DNA of 64,000 nucleotides from Isoetes taiwanensis (taxonomy: Eukaryota > Streptophyta > Lycopodiopsida > Isoetales > Isoetaceae). This document shows, one piece after another, positions 1 through 12,574 of this stretch. Positions within the stretch are counted from its first letter, which is position 1. Every line of letters starts with the position of its first letter. The stretch is taken from contig JAJEKV010000019.1 in assembly GCA_021234155.1 (NCBI GenBank), positions 5,780,284-5,844,283 of the forward strand, in the 5' to 3' direction. The position numbers were made by a program, and so were the translations under genes. The notes under the pieces are model-generated. The model was not told the origin of the DNA, ran no database searches, and saw only the letters and a program-made list of their open reading frames with translations.

Positions 1-275
1 TGTCTGCAGCGAAGGGACTCTGAGTGTCATTGCTAGTGTGGTTGTGACCTAGAATGCTATATTTTTTGTTATTTTTACAAAAGTTTGTAAGTTGGCCGCT
101 TGTTCAATAAAAACCCTTTGCAAGGGCAAAGCCATTTGATTTGTCGTTGGAATTTTGTTGAATCAAGAAAAACTCTCACTTGATGTACAACTATATGGTT
201 GTCTACATTAACATCAGTTGAACGTTAAAACTATCGCAAAAGATACATGAAAGATAGATAGATAGTAGTTTTAAC

Positions 276-462
276 GTCACGCCACTAGGCAGCATCCAAG
301 TACTGGACATGTGACCACACACCACACTACATTGCTTGGTTGGGCCCTGCCCCCAACCACCTTACATTGCGTCACGCCACTAGGCAGCATCCAACTGGAC
401 ATGTGACCACACACCACACTACATTGCTTGGTTGGGCCCTGCCCCCAACCACCTTACATTGC
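276..462. repeat. Two-copy tandem duplication (about 95 bp)
   Basis: Two head-to-tail units (276-370 and 371-462) start with GTCACGCCACTAGGCAGC and differ mainly by a short deletion in the second. No coding potential is evident. Confidence 0.9.
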
Positions 463-479
463 GTCTGTTGGGATTTGAC

Positions 480-580
480 CCCCAACAGTACCGAGTGCGA
501 TTCTGGGCGGTCTCGAACTCGAGACCACATTGCTAAGGAACTAGTGTGTTACCACTAGACCAAACGCCCAGACGCAAAAT
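480..580 (-). repeat. tRNA-headed SINE fragment
   Basis: On the minus strand the segment has a pol III A-box-like TGGTCTAGTGGTA (550-562) and a B-box-like GAGTTCGAGACC (within 509-526) at tRNA-like spacing. It does not fold as a functional tRNA, so I call it a SINE head. The 3' end of the SINE is not defined. Confidence 0.5.
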
Positions 581-764
581 CATGACTCGAGCATTAGACA
601 TAGCGTCATAATAGGCAGTCCATTTGTTACATTGCATGTTGGATGGCCCATGCATTTTTTAGAAGTAACGTGATAGTTTGTAAAAGATGACTTTCTGGGG
701 TTGCTTTAGTGTTAAATAAGTATGGACATGTAGCCATCAATACTTCCAAGCATAGTAGAAATTA

Positions 765-1843
765 TTATATTGAGACCAATGGGGTAACCTTCCTTCCCCA
801 ATCAACTTTGGTCATCCAGGAAGCTATCTGAGAATGGTAAGAGGAGGGTAAGGGGTCTTCCATAAATAGATTCTCAAAGCTTCCCCTTATATAAGATCTG
901 ATTTCTTGTGGATCTTCTAGTATGTTTGAATTATCATCCTTAATTGATAGGATACTATTATCTGCTAACCTTGCCCCAGCCATTCTAAAAAAGCATTTAG
1001 AGTTTTCATGGTCTAGTTCAGCATACCATTTGGTCTTTGATCTAACAGCTGCACCTCTAGCTTCCTCCTCTTCAATTGCCTTTGCTTTTCCTTCCAAGTC
1101 AGCCTCAATATTTTGTTTATCAACATTATGGGGGTCGGATAGTAGTTCTTGTTTGACCATTCTCAGCAAAGTGTATACCTCAACCTTTTCTTTTTTAAAT
1201 GCCTCAGCTCTGCTTTTACCCCAGTTTTTTTACCCAGCTCTTCATGAGACTGAGCTTCTGCACCCAAGCTTTCATGCTAAGCGGGCTGAGGTCGTGGTAA
1301 AGAGAGGATACAAATATCCTAAACGGCTTGCAAAATGCCTCCTTCCCCAGCCAGGATGTATTAAATTTGAATGGAATATTTTCACCTTCCCCACCTATGG
1401 ATATGTCCTCCAGAATAAGACTTTGGGGGACATGATCAGAGTGAGAAAATGCCAAATCCCCCTCTGCATAATACCTGTCCATGAAACGTGCAGATTTATT
1501 GGCCATGTAGAATCTGTCCAACAAACAATATACTCTGTCTTGACCCTTTTGTTTATTCGACCAAGAAAATGCGGCATTGGAGGGCGGAACCAGATTAAAT
1601 CCAACATTATTAAGCAAGGAGTTCCATGAAGTATCCTCGTCTTCTGATAGATTTCTATGCAACCCAATCTTCTGGTCCCACATGTCAGTCATATTGAAAT
1701 CCCCCCCTAAGATCCAATTTTCTGTGACATCCCCTAAATGATTTATCCAGTTTTCAATTTCCTTCCACATAACCGCCCTTTCAGTAGGCTTATTTGAGGC
1801 GTAGACATTGATAATACCCCATTGACATTCGTTCTGCGACTTT
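765..1843 (-). pseudogene. L1-like LINE fragment (endonuclease plus linker)
   Basis: Reading on the minus strand, 1843-1216 encodes the C-terminal half of an APE-type endonuclease, with ILGGDFNMT, a FSWSN-like segment, LDRFYM and SHSDHVP. Next comes a frameshift and then (1169-765) the linker that precedes reverse transcriptase in plant L1 elements. The RT itself is absent and the 5' end is truncated where it meets an LTR fragment at about 1843. It is a dead, 5'-truncated copy. Its linker differs clearly from that of the LINE at 40 kb, so it belongs to another LINE family. Confidence 0.8.
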
Positions 1844-2166
1844 AGCCTGTTTTTTTTAGCAGGCAGTTGCCTTTTTTTCTCAAAATATTTCCTTGCCTTT
1901 AATTAGATTATATGACTTATCATATGGGACATTATCTATGATCTTTTTCTCAACCAATAATCATCCCAATGATAGTGCCTCGACCCCTTCCATAATATCA
2001 ATGGTTCTTCACACCCAGATGCTATGCTATCCTATGCGCCTTTATATTATTAGGTGGCGTTAGGAATAACATTTACATAGTATTTGCCATAATTCCAATA
2101 ACCCATCCGCCATAATTCCAATAACCCATTCGCCTTGGACCACTCCCCCGTGCTTGCTCCATATCA
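1843..2166 (-). repeat. 5' portion of an LTR (same family as 57-60 kb)
   Basis: On the minus strand it begins TGATATGGAGCAAGC and matches 59197-59525 nearly base for base. It stops at GTCGCAGA, just before the TATA box of that LTR, where LINE sequence begins. This is about the first 40% of the 794-bp LTR. Confidence 0.85.
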
Positions 2167-3155
2167 GAGGTTCCCTTCTATATCCTATTGTTTAAATTTG
2201 GTTTTCCGTCAAGTGGAAAACTTTTTGGATATTTTTTTCAGATTAATTTTCTAAGGTTGTGGGGGCTTTTGCAGACGAAAAAGTTTTCCGATGTTTCAAA
2301 AATCAGGCTGTGGTCTTTACGATGATTTCGAAATTCAACTATGGGATTTGCATTGCAGATTATCCGTCCCCAATTTTTGGCAGCATGGAAGCCACGTTTT
2401 ATCCCGCTTTAAGCAAGCCTACTGCTGATACCAATCCGGTGTGTACAAGCTGCATAATCTAGAGGCTTCTTGGTTGCATGCAAAGCCCGGATCTTTCTAC
2501 TATGGTTGGGTTGTATGCCCTCCAATTCATTTTTACAATTTAGTGGGTTTGTTATGTGATTCCAAAACTGCAGATTTTGAGCGAGCGTGCATGTTGGCAA
2601 AGACGAGTGATGCAGGGATGCTTTTTTCAAGCTTGGCATGGGCTCTTGCTTCTATCACATAGTAAACTCAATCACAGTAGAGATTATTCACAACATGGGC
2701 TTATTCTACTCTTCACAAGAAAGACCTAAGCAGCCAAAGGGCTTTGCAGCAGCGCATGTCAGAGATTGGGAGAAATCCCAAGACCGACTATCAATCCGCT
2801 CAAGGTATTTCTTTGTATGTAGATTTTGTAACTCTCTGTCTGAATATATGCTTTGTTCTAATTTTTGTAAAGAATGTAGGCAATACGAGCATCGCCTATT
2901 GCTTTTGTATGTGCCTTCAATAATCCATCGAGACTTAAGCCTACCTCTATTCAATGCTTGAATAAAAAGAACTAAACATGTAGGCAAATGCAAGCTAACA
3001 TGGTAAGCTTCTAGTTCGAGATAAGTTTACTCTTTTTTTCTATTAATCCACATTGAAGTGCTGCACCTTTTTCTGAAGCCAATGAAGCCATATTGCAGGC
3101 CCTTTTTCTGAAGGTTACAAGCATCAGAACAATCCCGGTGGAACACTAATCATAT
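2167..3155. other. No recognisable feature
   Basis: Only short, AT-rich open frames with no recognisable domain. I see no gene, RNA or repeat boundary here. Confidence 0.5.
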
Positions 3156-3159
3156 ATGT

Positions 3160-3220
3160 AAGCATGGTTTCATTAATTAGAGAAATTTCGTTTTCTCGTT
3201 TGACAACGAAATAGGTCGTG
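3160..3220 (+). repeat. Copy A terminal inverted repeat, methyltransferase side
   Basis: The first 19 bases are AAGCATGGTTTCATTAATT. Homology to the inverted right end of copy B continues for about 60 bp, through TTTTCTCGTT and GAAATAGGTCG. Confidence 0.85.
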
Positions 3221-3390
3221 GTCACCCCTGGGATGGTAAGAAATGATTCCTCTCAACCAAAACAAAGCGTCAATAATACTAAGTTCAGCGCGAAAAAATA
3301 AGACGCGCCATAATTTGACACCAGGCATGTAGCCCAAAGCTGTCATGACAGTAACGGAGGGGTTTGAGCATCATCACGAGTGGTCGTAAG

Positions 3391-3513
3391 GATCGCCATT
3401 GCGATTCTTGCGAGAACAAGTGAAGGCAGAATACAATAAGCACATTGTGTGCATCGTGGTCAAATTACCATCTGGGGGTTGTATAACTGGTGTACAGAAT
3501 CGCGACCGCGATC
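3391..3513. promoter_or_regulatory. Dyad sites GATCGC-N4-GCGATC, copy A 3' pair
   Basis: Two sites (3391-3406, spacer CATT; 3498-3513, spacer GACC) lie between the TIR and the end of the methyltransferase-like gene. Copy B has its pair (25033, 25140) in the corresponding place. Confidence 0.7.
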
Positions 3514-5651
3514 TCTGAGACTACTTTGTTTATCCAATTCAAAGTTGAGATAGCTCAAAAGCATAGTGAACAAAAGTTTAACACATACTGAACTCAAAAA
3601 GCATAACTCGTATTGAACATGAAAACAAAAGAAAATGTTATAACAAAAAATCTGTCTACAAAATGCTCAAAGACAAAGGCGAAGCTACATCACCGAAGTC
3701 TCAAATACCTACGGATCAATACCATGTTGAGCAGCTATTCTTGCAATATGCTCCTTTCCAATAGCAATGGTGGTCCGATGGTCCATTTCTCAGATATCCG
3801 GTTTTGTCCGATGTCAACATCCATTGCCCGTGCTGCGTTCTGAACACGCTCTGACATATCTTGGCTATTAAACAATTCATCCTGCAATTGCTCAGAATAT
3901 TCATTACAGGGTACCAGCTTCTACCTTTTAGGTGAAGGGTCGGGGGAGGTTCTCCCACTTCCGGAGGCGGCTTCAGAAGTTCCCACATACTCAAAGTTAG
4001 GAAGAGGCTTGTCCAGTTGCTTGGATAGCAGTGGCATTATGGTGTCGAAGTTCTTGTTCAGGGCTTCAAGCTTCTCGAAAGTTGGATCAAGTTTTGCCTC
4101 AGGCCTTCTCGGTCCGCTCTATCGGTTCGGGTCTCCTTGATCCTTTCTTCGAGCTTTTCCGATCCAGCCTTCTAGTATCCATTCCATGTTGCCGAGATCC
4201 GCTCCACGTGGTTATATTAATATCAGGCTTGTCGGAACCTTGTTCTTCACGTTGCTCATCATGCTCTTCATCCTCCTCTTCCATGTCAGGCCTTGCCATT
4301 TTCTCTAGAATCTCGAAGAAAGATCTAAGGAAACGGCATACCTTGTCGTCAAACTCAAAAGCAACACTCCGTTTTCCTTGCATCAACGCAACCCTTGAGG
4401 CACTTCCGCCTGAGAAGAAATCCAAAACGCAACCTTCTAATGGTACCAGCTCCTTCACTATATAATAGACATAAGAGGTTTTTGCCTGGCTCTTAAGCAC
4501 GAAGTCGCCTTCCATAGCTGCCCATTTGAATTTGGGTTTACCTGTAAAGAACTCCAAATACTTTCTTTTTGTTTTTGCATCTACTTCTTCGTCGCCAGTT
4601 TTCGGATATTTTGGAAGAGGAGTGCTTTGTGGTGCTTTAGTGACTTGAGTGAGTCGCAGCTCCAAGTTGGGTTTAACCGGCAAAGACCAACGCACTCCTC
4701 GCTTTCATCGTCACATGGCTGACATAATACTGGAATTCTTTTATATTTTTTTTGCTCTCCCAACCTTTCTCTTCATAAGCCCCTAGGGAAACATGGGAGC
4801 TACCTTGTATCTGGCTAAGACTGTACAAACAGTTTGGCAAATGTACCGACCGAGAAACATGACAATATGGTACACTTTTGCATGTGTCATGCCCAGAACT
4901 CGCTTAAAAAATGCGTGTATTTTTTCACATCCCACGTGGTGGAAAAACTACGATGTCTACAAAAATCAAACTGGCATTTTCTGACACCGATGCAGACACA
5001 AGGATGCCACTTTTTGTTACGTGCTGCACGATGTTTTGCTTCTCTTTCATTTTCCGGGCCTCATCTGGCCTCATTATAGCAAAAATAGCTTCCAAAAAAA
5101 CTGCAGGCAGATTACCTTGAAACCGCCTCTTTATTATAGTTTGCTTTGACGATTCGGAAATGCAGGTTCCGCAATATCCGTGAGACGTTGCTCAGACAGC
5201 TCTGGAAAACATGAAGCCAACTCTTCAAAATTATTGTACATCTTCTCTGAGATAGAATTGGCGTATGATAACACTTCACGATGCATGAGTGAAAGTGTTC
5301 TGATGTCTAGAGCCCTCTGACTGCAATTAAAACGCCCCAGATACCCTCGGCCGCACTTTCAAGAAAAACCTTGCCCTGTAAGATTTCGGCCCATCAACCG
5401 GCTTTACCTCAAAGATTGTTCATTCCTCGTAGGTTTCTCAGGAATGTCTTGTTGAAGAATTCTTTTGAAGGTTTATCTGGTAATTCCCCCTGATCATCAG
5501 TGAGCTTTCGGCTTGCCCAATTGTTGACAACTTCTACGAGTTTAGACCAGGCAGATTCTTGCATAAATAGGAACTGCTTCTCATCCTTCAGTTCCTTAAC
5601 CTTCAGAGTTGTGGTAGCCACCTCCACAAAATCCCGCAAGTCTTTGGTTAG

Positions 5652-5667
5652 GATCGCGACGGCGATT
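5652..5667. promoter_or_regulatory. Dyad site in intron 3, copy A
   Basis: GATCGCGACGGCGATT in the intron before the last exon. Copy B has a perfect palindrome at the same place (22921). Confidence 0.7.
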
Positions 5668-6094
5668 TTCCCCGAAAAAAGAAACGAATAACATACCTTC
5701 CAGCGGATGTCACTGCAGCCTCTGCTGGCCCTTGTGGAGGACATCCAATGCCTTATGCCGGTTTCTTAGTTGTTGGAGCTTCTCAATCGGTGGTTCTTTG
5801 TATACCAGATTCTGCGATGACGCCGCTGTAATCGTATGGAAATCTGAATGTATTCTTTGTTGGAGAGGTTACCATTTAATACACGACTTCTTCTTTTTAA
5901 ATATGCTTTCGCAAATTCCAACCTTTGCTCGACATTGCCCACGCATGTGCATAAAACCGTGCAAAAAAAAAATGCCGTGGATTACCGAAATAATATAAAA
6001 TTTTTTGTTTGCCAATTCTTCTGGGCTCGACCAAGTGACTAATTTCCTGCATGTGACCGAGATACACTAGTTAGTCCAAGAAATTGTTCACGAA

Positions 6095-6110
6095 GATCGC
6101 GACCGCGATC
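6095..6110. promoter_or_regulatory. Dyad site in intron 2, copy A
   Basis: GATCGCGACCGCGATC lies between exons 2 and 3. The shorter intron 2 of copy B (22458-22523) lacks a site, the only clear positional difference between the copies. Confidence 0.7.
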
Positions 6111-7418
6111 CGCCGAAAGCATATTTATATATGTAACCAATATGAGAAGAAAGAAATAAATATGATGTAACAGACCTTGTTAAAGGATCATATGGAACGA
6201 GATCGGCGGTGTAAGAACTTCGCCGGGTATTTCTTGAAGCTTTTATCGTAATCCGTACATGGTCATTTGACCGGGACTCTATGTGTCATATTAGCGGGAG
6301 CTGGTTCGCAATCAAAAATGCTGACTCTTTGGAACCAGTTTACACCCATTGGATAATATCTTTTGAACTCCTCGAGCTTGGATGTTGTCTCCTGTGCCAG
6401 TTTCTTTTCTTCATCTGGATTAAACTTCAAATCTTCTGGCATTTGGGGATCAGTTCTCCAGGGCAATAAGTGGCTGGTAGGTGCTGGTCTAGTGGATGAG
6501 GAAGGAGTAGAAGACGTCGAAGGTTGCGCACTGTCATCCGTGGGTGCCTTTGGAATCTTTATCCTGAATGGCGGGATCCTCTTTGATGGCTGTCCTTCTA
6601 GTGCGGCAGATTCTCTGGGGGGAGCATTCAAAAGCATGACGGGAGCTGAAGGGTCAACTACTGCAGAACAACCAACATTTTCCGAGGGGGCTACAGCAGT
6701 TGCTGACGGAACAACATTTGCCTCTATGGGCAATACAGTATCCTTTGTAGTGGATGGTTCGCCAATAGCCTGCAAAGGGGCCACGGATCTCTTCTTTGAA
6801 ACAGCCCTGAGCCAGTTGGTGTCCATCCTTGAAGGCAGTTTGTTGTCTTTAGTAGCCTTCAAAGCAGCAGAAGGAGGTTTCTTATCAGCTGAAAGGCCTT
6901 TTCTGCACATGCTAAATCCAACAAGTATATCCCTGTTGCATTTTATACCCGACAAACTTAAGGAATCATAGGACGGCAATATCCAGCCAAATCCCTTAGC
7001 ACTAGTAGCCATCCCCTTGCCACTTGCCGCTTTGTTGACTTTACTGGCAATCATAATGGATGGATCATAATTACGCCATCTCAAAACGTGCTTTCGAAAC
7101 CGCAGCCCTTTGAGTATCTTCTACGCTGCAAATTATTGCATCCTCGTACATTATTTTGGTGCCTTCCCACATAGCAATTACTATACCTAGTGCTCGTAAT
7201 CTTCTTCTACCCTTCCCATTCCTAAAGAACAAACACAAGTCCTTTCTCGGTCTCCGGATACATGAGGTTTTGCTCAGGCGATTTCAACACACCACTTCCC
7301 CGCTTCTATCGGGGTGACAATTCTGATTGGTTCCACATTCGCCCGCTGAATAGTTCGAGGGCTGCGTAAGCAATTGAACACGTTAGATGCACAAGCATTG
7401 GAAGAAGGTGTTCGTAAG

Positions 7419-7628
7419 GATCGCGGCCGCGATCTGGTTCAACAGTTGCAAACTAATAAATGGTGTTCTGTGACCATTATGCTGGCAAGAAACGCGGCCG
7501 CGTTCTTTACGACCAGCGAGTGTTACGTTTTATATAAATCGCTCGCCACTATCGCGGCCGCGATTGTCTTGAGCACTACCTTTCAGAAAATAGCAAAGGT
7601 CATGGTCACAACTATCGCGACCGCGATC
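7419..7628. promoter_or_regulatory. Four-site dyad cluster in intron 1, copy A
   Basis: Sites at 7419-7434 (spacer GGCC), 7490-7505 (a GAACGC variant), 7551-7564 (GGCC) and 7614-7628 (GACC). All lie in intron 1 (7362-7708) of the methyltransferase-like gene. Copy B has the matching four (21038, 21101, the AACGC-type variant near 21165, and 21254). Confidence 0.75.
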
Positions 7629-7848
7629 GTAGCGACCATCTACCTATCCTAAAAAGACATGGCCGAAGCTATAGAGATACCTATGCTATAAAAAATCGCG
7701 GAAATTACCTTTCTCCTCGAGGGCGAGGCGCGAGACATGGTGGCGCTTAGAAATTTTCTCAAGGCGCTTTGAAATTTGGTCAAGGCGCTTAGAAATTTTC
7801 GCAGGCTAATCACAAAAATGAACGCCACTCTTTTTATAGACATCGCCA

Positions 7849-7930
7849 TTATGATCGGGCCCATTATGACGGGTGCCCATTATGACGGGCGGCGCCATTA
7901 TGACGGGCGGCGTCATTATGACGGGCGGCA
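7849..7930. repeat. Minisatellite in the divergent promoter spacer, copy A
   Basis: About five units of CATTATGACGGGCGGCG-type sequence lie upstream of exon 1 of the methyltransferase-like gene, between the two divergent genes. Related GCGCCCGTCATTA units occur in the corresponding spacer of copy B. Confidence 0.75.
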
Positions 7931-8697
7931 TATTCCCCCATTACCCCTAAAAGCAACCCCCAGCTTAGCAACGTACGGGACGGTCACACGTGAGAATTTT
8001 TGTGAGAGTGACTGTGGGGCGCTTGGAAAGGACAAAGAAATCACCCACGGCATGTCGGGCTTTAAATTGATAGGACAGCGCATTAGGGCATAAGAAGAAC
8101 TCGGCCAGCTTACCGCGATTTGAAATTCAAATCCATTTCAAATGCAAGAAGACCCCTCACACAATTTCATTCTTGCAAAGTTTGGGAAGAAGTTGTTCGA
8201 GGCTACCGAAGTTAATTTGGAGGCGCTATGTTGGATTACAATGGCGCTTCGATGAATTTCAAAGCATCCAAGCATATTTCACATTGTAGAATTCATTGAA
8301 GGCCAAAGACAGTCAAGTTCATTGATTAAACTGTGTTTTCGCTTAAATCGGCCAAGATGCACCCTTTTTTTGTCCGGTAGATGCTTGGATGCTTTGAAAG
8401 CATGAAAGCATTTTGTGTCTGGTGGATGCTTGGATGAATTTCAAAGCATCCAAGCATATTTGACGATGTAGAATTCATTGAAGGCCAAAGACAGGCAAGT
8501 TCATTCATTAGACTGTATTTTCAGTTAAATTTGCCGCATGCACCCTTTGTTTGTCTGGTAGATGAAATCCCATTCTAATTTGGTAATATAGATTGCCTGT
8601 ATCAAAAATTCTTAAGATGTTCCCCGCTTGTAGGCGTTGATGTCATTCATCTTCCACTGATACAGGTGATCCTTGAGGCACAGCTAGCAGTCATCAG

Positions 8698-8963
8698 GAT
8701 CGCGAAGGCGATCTTTTCGAACATATTCTAGACCCATCAAGGGTTATTGATTCATCTACTTCTCCCGTAGGTCGTCCCTACGACACAGCTAGTGCTCGTC
8801 CGGATCGCGAAGGCGATTTTGGCGCAAAGATAATCGAGAGAGTAGTGCATAAATCTAGACTATGGTATATGCTTGATGTAGGAGATTATGTTAGCTGCTT
8901 GCTCTAGGCACGCATAAATCTAGACAAGTCTATCTCGCTTGTCGGGAGATCGCGGTCGCGATC
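8698..8963. promoter_or_regulatory. Three-site dyad cluster upstream of transposase, copy A
   Basis: Sites 8698-8713 (spacer GAAG), 8803-8818 (GAAG) and 8948-8963 (GGTC) lie in the 5' flank or first intron of the transposase gene. Copy B has three at the matching location (19636, 19733, 19931). Confidence 0.75.
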
Positions 8964-9079
8964 CCGCTAACCATGTCCTTGCTTAAGCTTGCTTGGTCCG
9001 TCTGGCTAACGCGGAAAGTGCTCTTTGACATCGCGGTGGCATTCTCTTCTCCGAGCAATAACGCCCATTGTGCTTGCAG

Positions 9080-12000
9080 ACATGGCTGCCTCAAGTCCAT
9101 ACCGCTCCATGGAGTCAAAGTGGGCGAGGGAAAAGTACATGCTCTTTCTTCAAGCACCACAACTTGCCCTTGCCGAGATAGCGTTGTAGTGTCTATGGAA
9201 GTTATTCTCAACTGAAGATTGGTTTGCCATTTCTGAACCCGGAATTGGCAACACTTGGGGATTCTCGAGGGAGTTTTATTTTGTGGCCAGCGCAGTGGAT
9301 AGCTAACCTTACCCAAGAACCTGAAATATCCACACCGCCTGCACAGATTAAAAAAATTGATTGGCTTGGGTTGCAAGCACCGGAAAGCCCTTCCGTGAAT
9401 AACCTTCGAGGCATTTCAAGGGACGAGCTAGTAGAGAAAAGTTGCACACTACTCCATGACTGCTGCAACATTCCGTATGCCCTTGGGGTGATCATCTTCA
9501 CTGACCCTAATCAGGCTGTCGGTGACATGAGATTGGGAGAAGACTACTTGGCAGCAACCATAATGAAGACATTCCCTATGCCAGATAGGCCGACCATGCG
9601 ATGCCAAGCATGTGCTGAAATGCCACAGTTGCACGACCTGGTGAGGTGGCCGATTGCTTTGGTGTTAGTAGACAATGTTGCTGTGTCAACACTCATAAAG
9701 ACTGTGAAACATACAGTCGTTGAAGCAGAACCCTATGCCATGCAAATTGAGCCTGAAAAGGCAACAAAGAGGACGTACACAATGGTGAACCGGACCCCAC
9801 GTTCACCTCGTGTGGCCACTAAAGCTGAGAGAAAAATCACAGCAACTTCCATTTCAGACTTCAAGTCTTCGCTCACATGATGCGAAGATGCTTTGCGCAA
9901 ACTTCTCAACAAACGAGATTGCGTGTATCGTAGGTTCTATCGAACTTGCGAAGCTTCGACACGACCACATTTGTTTTCAACATGTTACACGCCCGCTCAC
10001 GTAACGGCCCGGGCGCGAAGCTAATGCTAAATAATAAGCAGGTTTGCTTGAAAGCATGGCATAGAGCCTATGGTATTCCAATGTCCACATTCTATAAGTG
10101 GCGAAGACTTTTCCTTGCTGGTCACAGAGTTGCTGAGCATGGTAACATGGGCACGAAAAAGCCGAGGCCTCACACTCTTGCCGGGAAGGCCATACTCTCT
10201 ATGTACATAGATGAGAATGCAGAGACGATGCCCCACAGATCGAAAAATCACTCATCAAGGGGTGAGAGAGAATGTCAAGAGGCTCCCCTCTGTCCTAACT
10301 AAAAAGGACATTCTTCAAGAGGTGGACGCCAATGTGATGGAGATGACGGGCAAGCACATCTCACATTCTTCATTCTCACGTGGGTGGAAGCAAAATCACC
10401 CAGAGGTTGGAATAGCAAAGAGGACAGCTTTTTCCAAGTGCAATACTTGTATTGTAATAAAAGAGAAAATGGCTAAAACCAGAGATCCACGGGAGAGAAG
10501 AGAATTGCAGATGGAAAGGAAGGAACACATGACAGCCCAGATCTCTTGTAGGAGCTTGTACTGGTCATGGAGAGCTTTGTCCCACCGATCACCGGACCAG
10601 GCGCTCACTATCATACATGATAAGATGGACCAAAACAAGACTATGATTCCAAGACTGGAGAAATTAGCGAAATCGGTATGGAGAGGTGAACGCTTGAAAG
10701 TTAGCGTGACTGGTGCACTGATGCATGGCCATGGCACGGGTGCCTTAGGACATTTCTCACTCGACCTTTGGAAGGATGATTCAAATTTTCATGTTGGTTC
10801 CTTGAATCATGCTATCAAAACACTGGAGGACACTTCCGAAGACAATTGGGGCCATTTGAGAGAAGAATCTCGGCCTGAGGGAATGTGGGGAACCGCACTA
10901 CTAAACAGTGCGGGGTTGAGGACAAAAAAATACAATTGCACTGGGGTAGACTTTGTAGCACCTCCTAAGCAGCCAAAGTTAAGAGGTTACCTCAGCGCTC
11001 TACTTGCAGCTAGACAATCATACGCAGGCGTAACAAGAACAGATATCTCTTCTCTTATCTATCCTATCTTGTGTGGTTGGGTGTTTTTGATCAAATACAG
11101 GTTGGCTTCATGATGGTAGGCCACACTCATGATGATATTGATGCGCTCTTCGGTAACTATTCAACGTTAATGCGCAGGTCGGATGCTCTAACTATTCCAG
11201 AACTAATGCAACTCTTCCGAGAGAGGTAGCACGGCGCACACCGACACCATACCTTGTTACCGGGTTCCCGATTGGAAGGGGTTCATAAAAGGTTACATTC
11301 CTGATAAGAAGGACCGTTTGGTTGGTCACTTGGAGCCCTTATTATTCAAGTTCTGCATGAATGAAGGGTGGCCATTAATGTATTACAAGATGAGACCTGG
11401 TCATAGAGAATGGTTGCCGAAAAAGGGTATTCGGATGTGGAAAGCGTGATGACAATGGTTTGCCAAAAATACCAATTGGCTCGCCCAAGACTGTCGGCCC
11501 ATATGCATGCCTCAAAGACATAGGAGCATTGAGGTCGCCCATTGCGGCACATGATGCATTGGGCTAACATCTCCAGGGCTGGTGTGAACTCGTGGTCTAA
11601 TACCTACATGAAAGAGGTCATGGACTATTGGTGCGAAGTGATGCGTGTGCTAGGTGAAGTACCCCCGGGCAATCCAGAAATTCAGAAACTTCCGCCTCAA
11701 ACAAGGCAAGTTGTGCTTCAAGAGCTCAATCTATTCAGTCGATCCATTTGACGCCCGGCTACCTATGTTGGACCTGCTAAGGATAAACCCAAGAATGCAG
11801 TGGAGATATTTGACCCATACCAAGATGTACAGAAAGGTATGTTTCTTCTTGTAAGACCAGCAGATGCATGTCCTACATGGGTAGCGTATGCGGAAGAGGA
11901 TCCAATACAAGATCCCACTGCCCCTCATTATAACGAGGTTTTGTTTCTTGGTGGGAGCCTCGTGGCTGGGAAAGGCACCGTCACGCTCAACAAGATGCTC

Positions 12001-12192
12001 GGATCTGGCGGCATAAAAAGTGGAGGCCGAATCCTAATGACGGACCACGTTATCGGCCTCTCTCAAAGCGATAGACTATGCTTGATTTGTGGAACCGAAG
12101 CCATTATTGGGTTGTGATACCTCCTATTGTAGGAATCCAAATTGCGAGAATTGCTTGCTAAAGAGGCATCTGATGTTGGAGATGAAACTTGA
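9080..12192 (+). pseudogene. DUF7869-like transposase gene, copy A (broken, C-terminus retained)
   Basis: Homologous throughout to the 819-codon frame of copy B, but broken by frameshifts near 9880, 10250 and 10990 and by several stops. The recognisable frames are 9224-9880 (N-terminal region with SMRCQAC-like cysteines), 9946-10302 (helix-turn-helix-like VCLKAWHRAYGI...FYKWRRLF) and 10211-11113 (region up to the catalytic-type block). The frame is lost just before the DNCAGQN-type segment; the GHTHDDID block follows at 11120-11145. A spliced 5' boundary (GCTTGCAG before 9081) matches that of copy B. Unlike copy B it keeps about 560 bp of C-terminal coding sequence (11450-12010), so the ancestral protein was probably about 170 residues longer than the open frame of copy B. 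Confidence 0.75.
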
Positions 12193-12331
12193 GTGTTACA
12201 GGTACATTAAAGCATCTCACACTTTTTATTATCCATAACATCACTACAATAGACTATTTATTATTCATTACGTCTTGCATTTTTCATCTTAACACAAGAG
12301 CTCTTACACTATAACATGTTGAACAGGTGAT

Positions 12332-12574
12332 TCATTCATCTTCGGGATCTGTAGTAGTGATCCCTGATATCTCATAGCTCATGCGCTCAGGAAGCCAAAT
12401 CAGATGGATCATCACACGAATTGACGCAGGGCAGCGAATCTCAGCGCCCAAAGCTTTTCTTCGCAGGTAGGGATCAAGAAGAAGATGCCTGTCTAGGCAA
12501 CCAACAAGATCAGAGTGGCTCATTGAGCACTTGATCGCCTCGATGTGGTGAACTGATGAAGGCGAAAAATCCAT
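12332..12574 (-). CDS. 80-aa ORF-2, copy A (unknown function)
   Basis: An intact 80-codon ORF beginning MDFSPSSVHHIEAIKC and ending TTTDPEDE. I recognise no family. The middle is hydrophobic and possibly beta-forming (VMIHLIWLP), and the C-terminus is acidic. It differs from its copy B counterpart (16617-16859) by 5 of 243 bases by my count, 4 of them silent, giving 79/80 identical residues, although flanking non-coding DNA has diverged much more. A TATAAAA (12611-12617, minus) lies about 43 bp upstream of the ATG, leaving a very short leader. It is a paralog of ORF-1, with the same length and a shared layout. It sits in the transposon arm away from the methyltransferase-like gene and could be an accessory or anti-silencing protein; that is a guess. 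Confidence 0.65.
   Translation of the reverse strand: MDFSPSSVHHIEAIKCSMSHSDLVGCLDRHLLLDPYLRRKALGAEIRCPASIRVMIHLIWLPERMSYEISGITTTDPEDE

Larger units (their letters stand above)
4099..7738 (-). pseudogene. Methyltransferase-like accessory gene, copy A (broken)
   Basis: Comparison with copy B gives the structure on the minus strand: exon 1 7738-7709, exon 2 7361-6176, exon 3 6046-5697, then a last exon containing 5744-5409 and 4695-4099. The conserved core (4695-4300) has VLDFFSGGSASRVALMQGKR, which resembles motif I of beta-class DNA amino-methyltransferases, preceded by a conserved FVLKSQAKTSYVY block. Exon 2 and the last exon contain frameshifts and stops, and the last 3' splice acceptor appears lost (CGG where copy B has CAG). 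A TATA-like TATAAAAA (7831-7838, minus) lies upstream of the first ATG. It has a degraded counterpart of the long acidic C-terminal tail of copy B. No enzyme activity can be claimed. Confidence 0.75.

Noticed and set aside
922-1629. A 235-codon plus-strand ORF
   Set aside because: It is antisense to the LINE endonuclease and linker frames, which have clear family motifs.
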